Shown here: positions 11,801 through 24,689 of the stretch, piece after piece
Layout: every line of letters starts with the position of its first letter
Numbering within the stretch: the first letter of the stretch is position 1
DNA from: Spisula solida
Lineage: Eukaryota > Mollusca > Bivalvia > Venerida > Mactridae
Assembly: GCA_947247005.1 (NCBI GenBank)
Contig: OX365954.1
Coordinates: 2,930,001-2,994,000 of the forward strand
Direction: 5' to 3'
DNA length: 64,000 nt
Translations under genes and position numbers: made by a program
Notes under the pieces: generated by a model
Databases searched by the model: none
The model's input: only the letters and a program-made list of their open reading frames with translations
What the model was told of the DNA's origin: nothing

Positions 11801-13867
11801 AGAGTAACCTCCCTACCGGATGTGACGCAGACCGGGGGTAAAAACAAATAAACGATAATGCGATTAGCAGGAGCGAACATATATGATTTCACCGATATTG
11901 ATAATTTTGCGTTAAATACGTTAAGATTAAGTTTTATAGTTGTGTTTTTCAATAAAAGATGTTTTTATTGTACAACAAATTTATGTTACTTGTATCATGT
12001 ATGGAGGCAAACGTGTGAAATTTCACATTCTCAGTCAAGGCGAGTTATTCCCGTTTTTTGTCCATGGATCAATTCACGGACGTAAAATTGTCAAATATCA
12101 TTATTGTGTCGTAACACGCATGTTAATTTAATTAACATGCGTGGTCGTAATTATGTTGATTTCAATGCTCTCATCATGTATACGTAATTGGGTGTTAAAT
12201 TGTTAATGTTACAGTGTAGTATAAGAAACCGTCTGATCTATTTGAAAACGGGAATATATAGAATACACACCCGAATCATTGCTGGGCCAAGTTACTGAAT
12301 TATTATCAAAGATAATGTACAAGTAAATAAGCAATTCGTATGCAATAACACCTTTATTTAGTAGTAATATTATTTAGTAATACTTATGCAATGCATGTTT
12401 CATTCTTAAATATCTTGTTCACAAGGACATATCTTGTACAATGTACTACTGCATCGAAAATTAACTTCAGTACATGTATACATTTTGTTGTTTTAAATAT
12501 ATTTAATATTTAAACTTCTGAATTTATGACAAGCGTAAAATGGACGGACTTCCCCAATACTTCTTTAAATTATAGTACGTTTTAAGTAAACTGCAAATGT
12601 TATTCAATATACACGTAACAAGTAACTATAAATTCACATTGGTAATTCCAGTAGAACGGCGCCTCTACGGATATCAGTACAAAATTTAAAGAATGAAACT
12701 GCCCCGCTTATTAATTACTACTTTTTTATTTCTGGTTGGATATTTACGATTTTGATATCATATTGAAGCTTATGATATGTAGTAATAAGTAACCAATTAT
12801 TGAAATCCACAATTTCTTCATGCTTGTTTAAACCCGAGTCAAACGTGAATGGAAATTCATTCTTTTTGCATGGGATATTTAGGTTCGGGAAAAATGGCTC
12901 TCTTTTTAACTTTTGAACATTTTTTTAACAGCGATAACATTGACGGAAAGCTTAGCTTGTCTAGTTTGTAAAACTTCAAACAATAATAAATCTGATCGAT
13001 TATAACGCTAATTGGTGAGTATTGAATTCGGTTCGTTACTTTAACCATTTCTCGTCCGTGAAATTCCCGTTCAGAAAACATGGCTTCTATATTTTTCATT
13101 ATTGAACATAAATTATTGAAAGTTACATTATTTAAAAGGCTGTGGGATCTTGTTTTCGTAAATATAAAGGTTTTAAAAATCGATGCAGTAAAACGTGATT
13201 TACAGCGGTTTAAAGTTGACGCGTTTTTTATTTTCTATATACGCTAACGGTGGTCGGCTACGATATTCGCTTCGTGTCCCCTATCTACGTCATCAAAGGG
13301 AGACAATTCAATGACCGCCTTAATTGAAAGGGTGTATCACTCAAATGAACGTGTATTCTCCTGTGTACGGTATACCACAGTGTTACAAAGATATAACCTA
13401 TAGATTATTTAAGAAATAAAAATCTGTTCGCGTATTTTGTCGGTGAATAAAACACTGGCAGGTCCGAACGAGTTCATTAATATTTGCTTTTTGCCTTTCG
13501 TGCTGTGCTATTTTCGATATGTTGCCTTTTGTGATGAGTGCTCCATCCCTTTTCGATTTCTAGTTTCACAGTTCAACATATAATTTTGTCTAATAGAACA
13601 TGGCGGTGCTAGATCAGTGTAAAAGATTTCAGCATTCAGATACATTATGATGATGATGATGATGCGAACAATCACCTGTCGCAAATTCTATAAAAGGCGG
13701 TCGCACCACTATTCATTATCTCAAATGTAACATACGGCCACTAAAATTTATTTTTTAAGATCCAATTTTGATATTATCTGCCCATGAAATGAACATTTGA
13801 AGTAATGTTGTGTTAATATAAATACCTGTAGCAAGCCGTAGTTTTTATCACCGTTCCAATGTTTTAG
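11801..13867. other. Non-coding, probable 5' intron or flank of NXPE gene
   Basis: No exon of the NXPE gene could be identified here, although the N-terminal coding part must lie upstream of 13868. A short near-perfect palindrome lies at 12117-12142 (CGCATGTTAATTT and its complement). An ATG trinucleotide run is at 13646-13664. Otherwise nothing is recognised. Confidence 0.4.
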
Positions 13868-16800
13868 GTTCGCTTATGGCTGACAGAAGATACGTTAGGA
13901 GCTAAATCCACCGCACGTGTCATAGATAACAAGGACGGAAGTTACACAGTTATTGTTACAGCATTGTGGGAAGGACAGCCAAAAGTACACGCCGCAATTA
14001 TTTCCCACAGAGAAGTTATAGCCACTGCGTTAAAGAGAAGGTTGGTTGTTTTGAATATTGAATATACTGCTAAATCGTGAGATAAATAAAACACACACTT
14101 TACTAGTTACTAGTTCAGCCTTCACACAGAAGATGCACAAATGTAGAACAATGCATTAATTAAAGGTATTTTCAGGTATTACTTTGTAAGTCCTCAAAAG
14201 TAAAAGAAAATATGTTGCCTGAGTATTGAAATTATAACCTTTCCCCAGAAGTTGTATTAGTTCCGTTATTAGGCTGTTTGTGTCGGTTTTTAATTCCGAT
14301 TGGTCATTACATGTTGTTATATGATATGCTGGCTCTTATGATGTCCCTATATCTAATTAAGCTTTATAGAGATTAATTATAAATTTAATTGATTAAAGTC
14401 CCAATAAGGTTTAAATTAGTAGTATTTTCTGCTTTAAAATGATAGTATAATAGAATTTCGGGCTGCATATGTAAATTTTAGTGCAATTAGAACGATAAAA
14501 AAACTTATAACCTATTTTGGGATAACATACATGTGTATTACCTCCCGTTCAATAAGAACTGGCGCATAACAATCGATAGATACGAAAAGAACAGGCGCTA
14601 TAACTCAATAATAATGCGTACATAAGATGATTTAAAGTTTTTAAATTGAAGATGATAGTATTTGGGGCTTATTATGTGAATTTCAGGACAATTGGAATGA
14701 TAAAACATAACTTATGAAAAATGTTGTTATCACCATTGTGAACGTCACTTCATGTAAAGTCAAGACTCGGCAATATTAGCTCGGGTCAATGAAAATGAGA
14801 CTAACTCGGCTTTAACTCGTGTTTTAACAATCAAATAATAGTTGTGTTTGGTTTTTGAATTATAGGGTCAGTTCTTATCCCCAGTGCCAGTTCTTAAGAA
14901 GTGTAAGATGGTGCAATAGGTGTGCTATCCATCCATTGGTTATCAGAAACTGGCGGAAAATTCTCGGTAATCTCAGGAAAGTGACGGAGAAGCTGTTAAA
15001 CGCCGTATTTGTAAACAAACCGGGCTCGTTATGCCAATCTTCCAGGAAAGATTATTTCACATATATGACAGTTAGCGCGTGTTTTAATGACTCATTGTGT
15101 TCATTATTTGTCCCTCATTAAATCAGTAACACATATTTGTGTTTTCTATATGAAGAAAATACGTCGTTCCGGAACCTTATTGTGGCTTTAAGTATTTTGA
15201 TTTATACCTACCTTTTATTGTAGATCCCATACATATCAATTTCGCACATCCTTTCACTGAAACTCTTTTATGATATTCAAATTATGATACATGTATTGTG
15301 GATGTCATATTGGCCGAATTGCCATTATGCTTTTTTCTTTTATGTACTTGTGTTATTGTTCAACTATGCCTTGAGCTGACAATTGACCCTGCCCCCCCCC
15401 AGGGGGAATTTTCAACACTATGATTTTCTTAAACCTTATGGTAGATAGCATTCACAGACAAAAGTTTGCAAGTTTCTGTTGGGGCTTTAACGAGTTACGG
15501 AGATTTGAAATACGTGACTATGCGATTTTCTACAGGAATCACTAATTTTGCTTATATGATATTATAAACATGCCAATTGTTCAATAAATCATGTGAATAA
15601 GACATTTATGTATGTTAAATGTATTTAAAATTGAAACTATCAGTTGTACAAATTATTACTGTATATGCCAAAATATGTGATATAACATACGTAATTTACG
15701 TTACTTTGCATGAAATTATAGAATACTAAAAAAAAACAGTCATGTATATGACGTTTTTAAGTTAAGAAATGATGGTACTGATTAGTATGCAGCTCAATAA
15801 TGTATATAGCTATAGTACAACTACACAAATAGTTAATTGATATGAAATGCCATGTAAATTACGTTACCTATCAAATATATTGGGGTTTTTTTTCAACAAC
15901 ATTTCAGTTAAAATTTCGGCATAACACATACAGTGGGGTGACAATTGGTGATTTTTTGGGGGTAGCTAGGTGACAGCTAAAGAAGAACAAGCAATGTTAT
16001 ATACCAAAATGTTCGCCTATGTATGTACTATATGGAACTGCCGGTGTGGACCCGGAAATTCAAGATGGCGTCCAAGATGGCCGCCATAATTTACAAATAC
16101 ACTTAAAATTCTATGTTCTCATGCATTTGTATTCATTTATGTATATAGTCACAACTATTTGCTTAGATATTATTCATTTGATAATGTGCATCATATGGAC
16201 ATACAAGACTGACCACTATGAAGTCAAGGCCGAAGTCATTTCAAGGTCAAGTTACGAAAAATATGCCCTATGGAATATGCAACACTGCATAGTACAGGCA
16301 TCCCAAGACCATATGGAGTACATAACACTTGTCAAGAACAACCACCCAATGTCACATTCGGTACTCACCATCACAGAGTACAGCCATCCAATGCCGTATG
16401 GGGTAGTCACTACCACATATTTTAGCCATACTAAGCCATAAGGGGTACTCTCAGCTAAACCCTTTGTTATGCTTACCACTACTAATTACATCAGTATCAG
16501 GCATGACTGCATGGGTACTAATCACCATCATAAATTAGGCCTGAATGGGGTGTAACCAACACCAAGTACACCCATATCATGTCCTTAGGGGTTCTTAAAC
16601 CACTTATTAGTCAATCCAGGCCTTATGGGGGACTAATAACACTGCCTATACATACATTCCGTAACCAATGGAGTACTTACAACTGCCCAATTGTACAATT
16701 TTACTTTTGGGGTCTAATTCCTGGTGCACCCTAGAGAATGTTTCAAACGTGTATATAGTAAATGTTAAAAAGTCATGTGTGTGCATAGTGTTCTCATGAA

Positions 16801-19800
16801 AATATTAAATCGAGGGGCAATCTGTGTTCTAGTTTCAAAGTTTGATTATTAAATGTGTGTGTGTTTATTAAGTTTAATACATATTGTATAAAGCAAACAA
16901 AAATATTTGTACGTTTGGGATTTTATTAAGATCGGTCAATATTGTGTTAAAATTACAGCATATATGATATTGTAAAGTTTGTAAGTAAGGTAACGTAAAT
17001 TGAAACATACATTTTTTTAATTGCATGTGTTGAAAGTTCAAATGCAAACTGCGATAAAAGATATTTTGATTTGAAAATCAATTATTTTTTAGTGATAAAG
17101 TTTATCTAAAGTAACAGAATACAAGGCTAGTAAATTGTAATGTTTGTTTGATATTTAAATACCCGGTACATGTACATGATAGTTTACATGTTGTTTAGAT
17201 AAATATACAGTTTGAACTGCAAACCTATAATAATTGAATTGTTATTTTTTTACTTTTAATTGTTTTAAGTACGTTTTTAAGACACTGAAGACATGAACTT
17301 AAATGTGTATGTTTGGTAACGTAAAGTGCAATGTAGTATTGCCTTAACATATCTTACAAGTAAGAGACTTGTTAATATATATAATATAAACCATTATAAA
17401 CATATAAAGTGGTATTATATGTAACTGGAAAGTGTATGATACAATTTGAATACTTGTAATTATTTAAGGAATGAAAAACGCACATGTTTGGAGAATGGGT
17501 GACATTTTAAGAATCGCTACCAAACATTTATCTCTTAACCTATACTGGCAATCTATACATCATTTTTTAGGTTAAATGTTGAACTTCGTTATGGTAACTT
17601 CATTATTTGATTGCCGTGTCATCTAAATTTGCAATAAAAAACTTTATGCCATAAACCTTTTGTTTTTTGGGGTAACGTATGTTTTCCCACATTATATCTT
17701 CTTTAACATTGCATTTTGGCATTAAAATTCTATCAGTTTGCAGCTACTAGTTTACACTCTTGAATAACATATGCAAACTTGGAATTATTAAGTAGCATAA
17801 TGGTACAATTTATCTTTAAAAATTACAATTTTTATTTTTTATTTTGGGGGTAACGTATTTTAAAGCGTGGTAACGGAGAAAAGCCCCCTGGGGGGAGCAA
17901 AACCCCCTCTGGCTCACGGTCTAAACTGTTTATTGTTGAGAATCGCATGGAAGATTGTCATTTATTATAATTGTCAAATGAGTTTCCTCGTAAAATAAAG
18001 TCTTTATTATCATATAATTATTCTTATTATTACTTTATGTACGATGTTTATAGAAGTACTCATTCGTGATTGATCAGGTACATTTGTCCACCAGTGTTGA
18101 TGAACACGGCCATTTTCCGCCATCTTTCGGAGAGGAATGTAGTTGAAGAAACACCATGCAACTTTGACAACTTTATACCTGGTTATAGTGATGTATGTAA
18201 TCTTACCCTGGAGAACTACGGCCGTCCTTGGTATTGTGGAAAGCCAAGGTATGTTAAACATCCATATACAAGGGGTAATCTGAAAGTTCTGATAACTGAT
18301 CGATGACTTTACATTGGTGTCTGATTTTTGCAAAGTAAACATTTTCTGAAAGATCAACCTTTCAGCGGGATAGACATGGTTAATTTATTATTGTTGGTCT
18401 GACATTTTATATTTAATTTTTATTCAAACAATGCATGGTTTTGGGTATTGACTGAAATCTCTCATGCAGGCTGATTGAAATAAAGTTGATATCATTTGAA
18501 ATATGCATAACAATATTTTCGAATAACAAAAAAACGTAATGTTTTAAGTTATAAATGTGATCTTGTTGTTATTATGGTGTTTCTATCAGTTTTTATGTCT
18601 CGTATAATTCAAAAGTGAATGGTATTGTTCATTTGAAATGTTTTATTCTGTGTAAAATTATATGTATGTACATAAATGAGACAATAGGAGAGCTCATGTT
18701 TGTATACAAAGGGATTAGTACCACCAGCTAGCTATTGGTGAATGGCAGGTTTTTATTGTTCATTCATCCAATAGATAACTGGTGTGCATTTTGCATTTGA
18801 ATACGGTGATCTCTCCTATAATAAAGAATATACATACAATTTCAACTTTCAAATTTATCCAACTATGTTTAAGTCATAAACGACTTTCGTGTCAGCACTG
18901 GACAATGGCTTCAGATGTTAAATTATGGAATAAGGGATATGAAAGACAGATTTTATCACCAACGGCAATACAGTTATTGAACCCGTGAGTATAGATAGAC
19001 ACCAATATTAATGGAAGTAGTAGTAGTAGTAATAGTTTTTAAGTTGACTCAATATAAATGTAACCTTGGCGTCATTAGCTATTCTAAATATAACCAAGCG
19101 TTAACGGTTATGTCCTATAGTGCTGTACAAAGTGATCACCTGTAATTGGGGGTTTATTTATATATCCGGACACAATAGCATATCGCACATTTATGTTGTA
19201 TTCTGCACACCTAATACACTTTTTGTACCGTTTAACCAAATGAGTTTTCATGATGGTGTTAGAATACATACACTTAATAAATCTTATAAGTGTGCATGTA
19301 ATTATATTTATGAGCGGCAAGGGATACTATATAACAGATGCAATGTATGTTGTAACGTGGTCATCCATGTTGAGTGACTCAATGTGAATGACCGGTTTAA
19401 TTTTGTAAAATTAACATATATCATAATACCAATAAATGACGAAACACATGATCAAAACTTTATAACATGTACTTATCACGGAGACAAAATGAATAAATCA
19501 ATGATAAGAATAAACCCCAATAGGTCAGTCAAAGGAAATTTCTAACGGGTTACCTCCCATTGACCATAATATGACCATAACTATCAAAAAGTAATACTAA
19601 GCATTTTTTAATTTTAACAACCACCATATTGTTGAGTGATAAGTCGCATTATCTTTTCGTTTTTCAATTTGACGATCTACCTAACAATTTACACCTACCT
19701 GTACATTTCTCGGCTCACCTGTCACTTAGGTGAGCTTTTGTGACTGTTTGTTGTCCGTAGTCCGTCGCCCGTCGTCCATCGTCCGTCCGTTAGACATTTC

Positions 19801-22507
19801 ACCGTTAACACTCTAGCACTTTCAATTTTGAAATAAAGATCAAAGGTTGGTCATGTGGGGTCAAAAACTAGGTCCAAAGGTCAAATAATAGCAAAACCTT
19901 CTTAAGACTGGAGGTTACATTTTTACTTTGATCTTCACCAAATTTAGTTAGTAATTGTATCTGAATGAGATCTAGGTCAAATTTGAAGTTGGGTAATGTG
20001 GGGTCTAAAACTAGGTCAAAAGGTCAAATAATAGGATAACATTGTTAACACTCTGGCGGCCAAATTTTTGCATTAATCTTCATGAAGTTAGGTCAAAATG
20101 TTTATCTTGGTGACCCTAAGGTCATGTTTGAAGTTGGTTTATGTGATGTCAAAAACTATGTCGAAAGGTCAAATAATAGAAAGACCTTGTTAACACTCTG
20201 GAGGCCACATTTTTGCTTCAATTTTCGAGAAGTTTTGTGAAAATGTGCATCTAGATGACCTTAAAATCAAGTTTGAAGTTGGGTTATGTGGGGTCAAATA
20301 ATAGAAAAACCTTATTAACACGCTTGAGACCATATTTTTGCTTTAATCTTCATCAACTTTGATCATAATGTTTATCTTGGTCACATTTGAAGTTGGGTCA
20401 TGTGGCCAAAGTTTTGCTTTAACCTTCAGGAAGTTTAGTCAAAATGATTATCTTGATGACTTTAAAGTCAAGTTCAAAGTTTGACCATGTTTGGCAGGTG
20501 AGCGCCCCAGGATCTATGATCCTCTTGTTTTATGTTTCATGGTTCAATAAACCGCTGTTTTTAATTGTGCTACAAAAACTTTATTAATCCAATCGTTTGG
20601 TCGTTTTGGTCGTCAATAGCACACACACACAATTCGTATAGAAATATCAATAAATAACAAATTTATACGGGAAAAACGTGAACATTTATAAGATATGTTA
20701 ACTGAAATGTGTAAGTACAGAAGCTTATCTGAACATAGTCTGACGGAAACATTGGTAATTTTAATTCGTGGCGGTTTTTATGATGTTATAAAATGAACAG
20801 AATAAGAGTCCAGAATATGCAAATATGAATAATGTTGTATTACAGAAAGTATACAGCCAGAAAGATACAGACTAATATAAAATTGTTGGTTTCGAAAGGT
20901 AAGATATATGCAAGGTATATTAATTATTTTGAGTACTCAAAATAGTATATCACCACTTTGGTTGACCATACTTTACACTTTTCAATCAACATACATGGTC
21001 CAAAATGATAATTATTTAGATCACGTGACTGTTACATTGTCCTGCACGACTCTACATGTATATTGACTATTGCATGCTTTCGGGCTAACACACAAACATA
21101 ATATACACTGTTTCATTTTGGTTAATATGCTGCCTGATTGGTGACGTAACAACATTACTAGGTTTGTCAACAATGTGTGAATGATACTAACGTACACACC
21201 CATTATCAACTGCAAATCTATAATTATTATTATTTACCCAACTTTTCTGTCTAGTCAAAAGCCAGGAATCTTTACACTACTAATCTGTTGGAGTTTTTTG
21301 CACTCGGCATAATAAATATTACATACAAACGAGTACTATCAACAAAACGTAATATTTGTCAACAAAATGTCACAGTTTATACCCGAACCGACTCGACTGT
21401 CCGGATAGCTACAGTTGAACCGGTTTCAGACAACAATTATCACATTTTGAACATTATGATATTAAGTAAAATTGATAGACTCATTCTGGTCATGAACGTT
21501 GAGAAAGTCTGAAGTCTCAATATAGTGCTTACGGTTGTTTTCAATTTTGTATTGATAAATTTTTATTTACGTTCTTATCCCAAAGGTACGTCACATACCA
21601 CGTGGTATGTCCAGACTGGTACAAATGTATAGCAAATAGTAAATATAAGTTTTATATAGACAGTATTTAGTAATTATTTTATTGAAACAACTGGTGTAAA
21701 CCTCGTTTTTTAGATGATTCCGGTCAGAGCAAGATTACACCTAACTCGGAATGCAGCCAGATCAGAAAGTCGACGACTTGGGAATATACATCACCTACTG
21801 GATACTTTTACAATAACAAATGGATAAACAGAAATTGCAGATCATACTTGTCTCGTGACAGAATGCAGTCATGCCTGGAAAACACCAGTGTCATTCTAAT
21901 TGGGGATTCCACAACAAGACAAATGTGTACGAAAATAGCAGAGCTTATATCTTGCAATTGGACGACAAACAAAGTAACTGCTGAGGGAGGACATCATCCT
22001 GGTAGTTGTGTGAACGCGAATATGAATTTCAGTCTTCATTGGAACGCTCATTTACTTCCGTTCTGTACGGAAAATAGTTCTCGTGCCTATTTCAAATCAA
22101 CGGAAGCTTATTTAAATAAAATTCAAGGACCCGGACGATTTGTCATCGTTATACACTTGTTTTCACATTTTTTAATGTATCACTCGCATGTTTTCTACGA
22201 AACTATAAAATATTTAAAGAAAGTGATAATCAAATTTCTAGACAGAAATCTAAATGCTTCTATAGTGCTTAAAGGACCTCATGCATATTCATTTTCCAAT
22301 AGGACAGATCACACGCTATGGATGCCTGATGCGTACGCAGATGAATACCAACGTCTCCTTTATAATGAATTTCAAGGTTTGAGGGATAAAGTGTTTTACT
22401 TAGAATGTATGGACATGACCGTATGCACGGAACAGTCGTTTATACATCCCGAAGACTATATAGTGAACACACTCGTTGAAAACGTGTTCAAATTTACATG
22501 TAGTTAA
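13868..22507 (+). CDS. NXPE family protein (neurexophilin/PC-esterase), 3' five exons
   Basis: The five exons are 13868-14040, 18078-18248, 18874-18984, 20846-20898 and 21714-22507. All have AG/GT borders and their phases join exactly (0; 2-1; 2-1; 2-1; 1-2), giving 433 residues to the TAA at 22505-22507. Exon 1 encodes the neurexophilin/Ig-like part, with the NKDGSYTV and LWEGQPKVH blocks. Exons 2-3 carry the Cys-containing linker (ETPCNF, PWYCGKP, RLSCQHW). Exon 5 holds the PC-esterase (SGNH-like) domain: the nucleophile motif GDSTTRQ at 21902-21922 and a C-terminal IHP near 22444. NXPE proteins are secretory-pathway or extracellular; the enzymatic role of this domain is inferred from SGNH relatives. 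Full-length NXPEs are about 550 residues, so the N-terminal signal/anchor exons are missing and were not found upstream. Which NXPE paralogue it is cannot be told. Confidence 0.85.
14435..14725 (+). repeat. Diverged direct duplication in intron
   Basis: Two related segments start near 14440 and 14648. They share GATGATAGTAT, then GGGCTKATATGTRAATTT, then CAATTRGAAYGATAAAA. Spacing is about 210 bp. Probably an old tandem duplication within the NXPE intron. Confidence 0.4.
15279..15365 (+). repeat. 5' half of split dispersed repeat
   Basis: This is homologous to 9690-9775. The match stops at ...GTTCAACT and resumes at 17924 with AACTGTTTATTGTTGAGAATC. The interruption is the element at 15366-17923. 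Confidence 0.7.
15366..17923. mobile_element. Unclassified 2.56-kb non-autonomous DNA transposon
   Basis: This insertion splits a repeat that is intact at 9690-9865. AACT occurs on both sides (15362-15365 and 17924-17927), giving a 4-bp target duplication. The ends are imperfect inverted repeats of about 40 bp: a TTGAGC/GTGAGC start, then a C-rich tract ending CCCCCCAGGGGG on both sides. The motif GGTAACGTA is reiterated subterminally in mirrored orientation: its complement at 15697-15704 (8 of 9 bases) and 15860-15868 in the left arm, forward at 16989, 17315, 17671, 17849 and (as GGTAACGGA) 17869 in the right arm. The centre (about 16250-16700) has degenerate ~45-bp units containing TATGGGGTA. 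No transposase is encoded. The 140-codon ORF at 16019-16441 reads through these units and is not a convincing gene. Confidence 0.75.
17924..18020 (+). repeat. 3' half of split dispersed repeat
   Basis: This continues the copy interrupted at 15365 and matches 9777-9865, including CAAATGAGTTTCCTCGTAAA and the following AATAAAG and TTATTA tail. It ends about 58 bp before NXPE exon 18078-18248. Confidence 0.7.
19709..20530 (+). mobile_element. Tandem-core repeat element (GCTCACCT/AGGTGAGC type)
   Basis: It begins with a hairpin (GCTCACCT...AGGTGAGC, 19713-19736) and a GTCCGTCGTCCGTCC microsatellite (about 19751-19795). It then has diverged ~110-bp units carrying AACTAGGTCAAAGGTCAAATAATAG and CTTGTTAACACTCTGG words. 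It ends with AGGTGAGCGCCCCAGG and a small AGGATC...GATCCT hairpin (about 20500-20527). The end words are inverted relative to the start. It lies in the NXPE intron before exon 20846-20898 and has no coding capacity. Confidence 0.7.
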
Positions 22508-23430
22508 TACACTGTTTTTGGGAAGCGTTAGCCTCTCAATACTGTAATTGCCCATTTCTTAATGCAACATGAACGCCTTTAGGGTAAGCAATGTAAATCC
22601 GCCTTCAAATAGTTCCAAAAAACTGTCAACATTCCCAATACTGCGACATAATTGTTTCTTTAAATTTTTAAACTGATTTAATTCAACAAGCAACATTAAT
22701 TTTTTTATTCTTAGATCAACAATTATTGTCAAACCGTTCGTTAAATCGATATTTTTGCAGATAATCACTCCGCGAGGGGCGATATTGAACTTGTTTCGTA
22801 TTATGAAAACGACGTGTTCATCAAATGTCCCGGCTGTATAGCTATTTTAGAATTTGTATTTGAGGTTCCGGGTGTAGCTATTTTTAGAATATAGGAGTTA
22901 AACCAGACCAGGGTTACGTGGTGGTTTTATCAATGAAGTGTACGTCGTCTGCAAAGTACTGTTATGCGCCGTAGTACTGGTATGCCTTTTTGTAAATGGC
23001 CTGCACCAATCGCAACTTCTTGCACCAATCATCAGGATACTGTCCGAAAAAAGGCGCAGTTTAAACTGCGGATCTCTGCTTGGCTATTTGTGGGCCTATA
23101 TGATTATCCGAAATATACGCATTATGTTTTGTTTTTTACGGCGCGTGAATACCACCCGTTTTCTTTTTGAAACGGATAATAAAAACTATTAAAAAACTTG
23201 TACATTGTATATGAAAAACAGGACATATATGGCAGACAATTAAAACGCAAAAAATATACTGAAAATAGCTCCAGACTGTAGCATTTTCATTTCAGCTCCG
23301 AACTGTAGCATTTTTGTTTTTGTCGTCTCATTTTGCCTGTTGCTCATATTTATCAGAAATATTGGGTTGTCGGTCTTAAATTTTGCGACGCACATTGTCG
23401 CTATTAAATTGTAACTTTTATGAAGCTGTA
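22508..23430. other. NXPE 3' flank, no further gene seen
   Basis: After the NXPE stop codon there is AT-rich sequence. I found no convincing AATAAA signal within the first 300 bp. The words CTGTAGCATTTT and GTAGCTATTTT recur at about 22840-23310. No gene recognised. Confidence 0.35.
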
Positions 23431-23433
23431 AAA

Positions 23434-24326
23434 ATCACGGGTTTTTTATCGCTATAATCCTTCGTTGCGGCAAACAATAAATACCCGTTTGTTCCGTTCT
23501 CAGTTCGAAATATGTACGGATGCACGGGTTTTACTATTCACATTCGTTTGTTTGCCTCTGTCCGCCAGGCAGGACTGGTAAGTGGTGTCCACGGGTGCAT
23601 TCGATATGTGTGAAAAACAGAAACCACGGGGAAACGAACACACAATGTGACATAATATTTAGGATTAAAGTAGGTGTATTGCCTTCATCAGCTCTAGTAT
23701 TGTGATGGGTCTGTTGTGGTATGTATTAAATGAGTCAGCTGCTATCGCGTCTCAGAAACCTTGTCACAATATTCAATTTTTTTTTTGACAATCCATTACC
23801 ATTAAAGGTGAAACCCTATATAAGCAAGAATTGCGATTTCCCCACAGAACTATAACAGTACCTCAGTACTTTTTTGATTTTTTGATTTGATCAATGCTAT
23901 AATTGGGTGTGATAGAAGTTAACCACGATGAGACGAAGAAAAATAGGAATGATATATCTTTTTAAAATCGATGTGACACAAGGACTTTTTACGAGTTTGT
24001 GCCTTCTATATACACCTGCCTTGCATTCAAGGAAACATTACGTACGTACGTTTCGTTCCTGGTACGCACCTGTTATTCGTTGAACGGTGTGTTTAAAAAA
24101 AACATGTTTGTCACGTGCGCCAAGTTTTGCTAAACATATCCGGAGGTGGTGTGCGTGTATTTGTGTTATTAAACAAATGGCGGACAGAGTCAAACAAAAG
24201 AATGTGAAGCGTAAAATCCGTGCATCCGTACATATTTCGAACTGAGAACGGAAAATCGGGAATTAGTACTTTCAAATTGTATGCCGCAAACGAAGGATTA
24301 TATCGACAGAAACCCGTGATTGTTTA
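23434..24326. mobile_element. Long inverted-repeat (MITE-like) element
   Basis: The left arm (23434-23573) and right arm (about 24176-24326) are inverted copies of each other. They share ATCCTTCG..GCGGCA, GTTCTCAGTTCGAAATATGT, ACGGATGCACGG and CTCTGTCCGCCA in mirrored order. The arms are about 140 bp and the loop about 600 bp. The outermost shared word is ATCACGGGTTT; a target duplication is not obvious. No ORF of note lies in the loop. Confidence 0.6.
24014..24062 (+). repeat. Half copy of the foldback element
   Basis: The segment CCTTGCATTCAAGGAAACAT followed by TACGTACGTTTCGTTCCTGGTACG resembles one arm of the palindrome at 24363-24460. It sits inside the larger inverted-repeat element. 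Confidence 0.45.
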
Positions 24327-24362
24327 ACATGTTTGCAGGTTACTTTCCTTGAACGTAGGACA

Positions 24363-24460
24363 GCCCTGCGTTCAAGGAAAAATCACGTGACGCACGTTTC
24401 ATACCAGGTACGTACCAGGTACGATACGTGCGTCACGTTATTTTTCCCTGAACGCAGGGC
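24363..24460. repeat. Foldback palindrome (~98 bp)
   Basis: It runs from GCCCTGCGTTCAAGGAAAAA to the complementary TTTTTCCCTGAACGCAGGGC, with ACGTGACGCACGT/ACGTGCGTCACGT inside and a centre made of ACCAGGTACGTACCAGGTAC. Nearly the whole length can fold into one hairpin. A further partial arm (TTTCCTTGAACGTAGGACAG, about 24347-24366) abuts it. Confidence 0.7.
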
Positions 24461-24689
24461 AGGTTTGTGTAATGTGAAGGTTGTTAAATACAAGTATTAG
24501 GTTAGTGCTTATAGTTTAACACACTATTATGGTGTAAACCAATTATACAGACAGTTATAATTTCACTGCTAAACTAACATACTTTATTCGCTCTACCTGT
24601 TTAGACAAAGGTTGTAATCTTTTGTGTACATATAAACGGCTACGTCACTCTCACAATATCCTAACTGAACTGAATATCCTCCATTTTTA

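Noticed and set aside
12117..12142. 25-bp palindrome as a regulatory operator or origin
   Set aside because: AT-rich short palindromes are common in such DNA, and there is no second copy or gene context.
16019..16441. 140-codon ORF
   Set aside because: Lies inside the 2.56-kb element and reads degenerate tandem units. No domain recognised.
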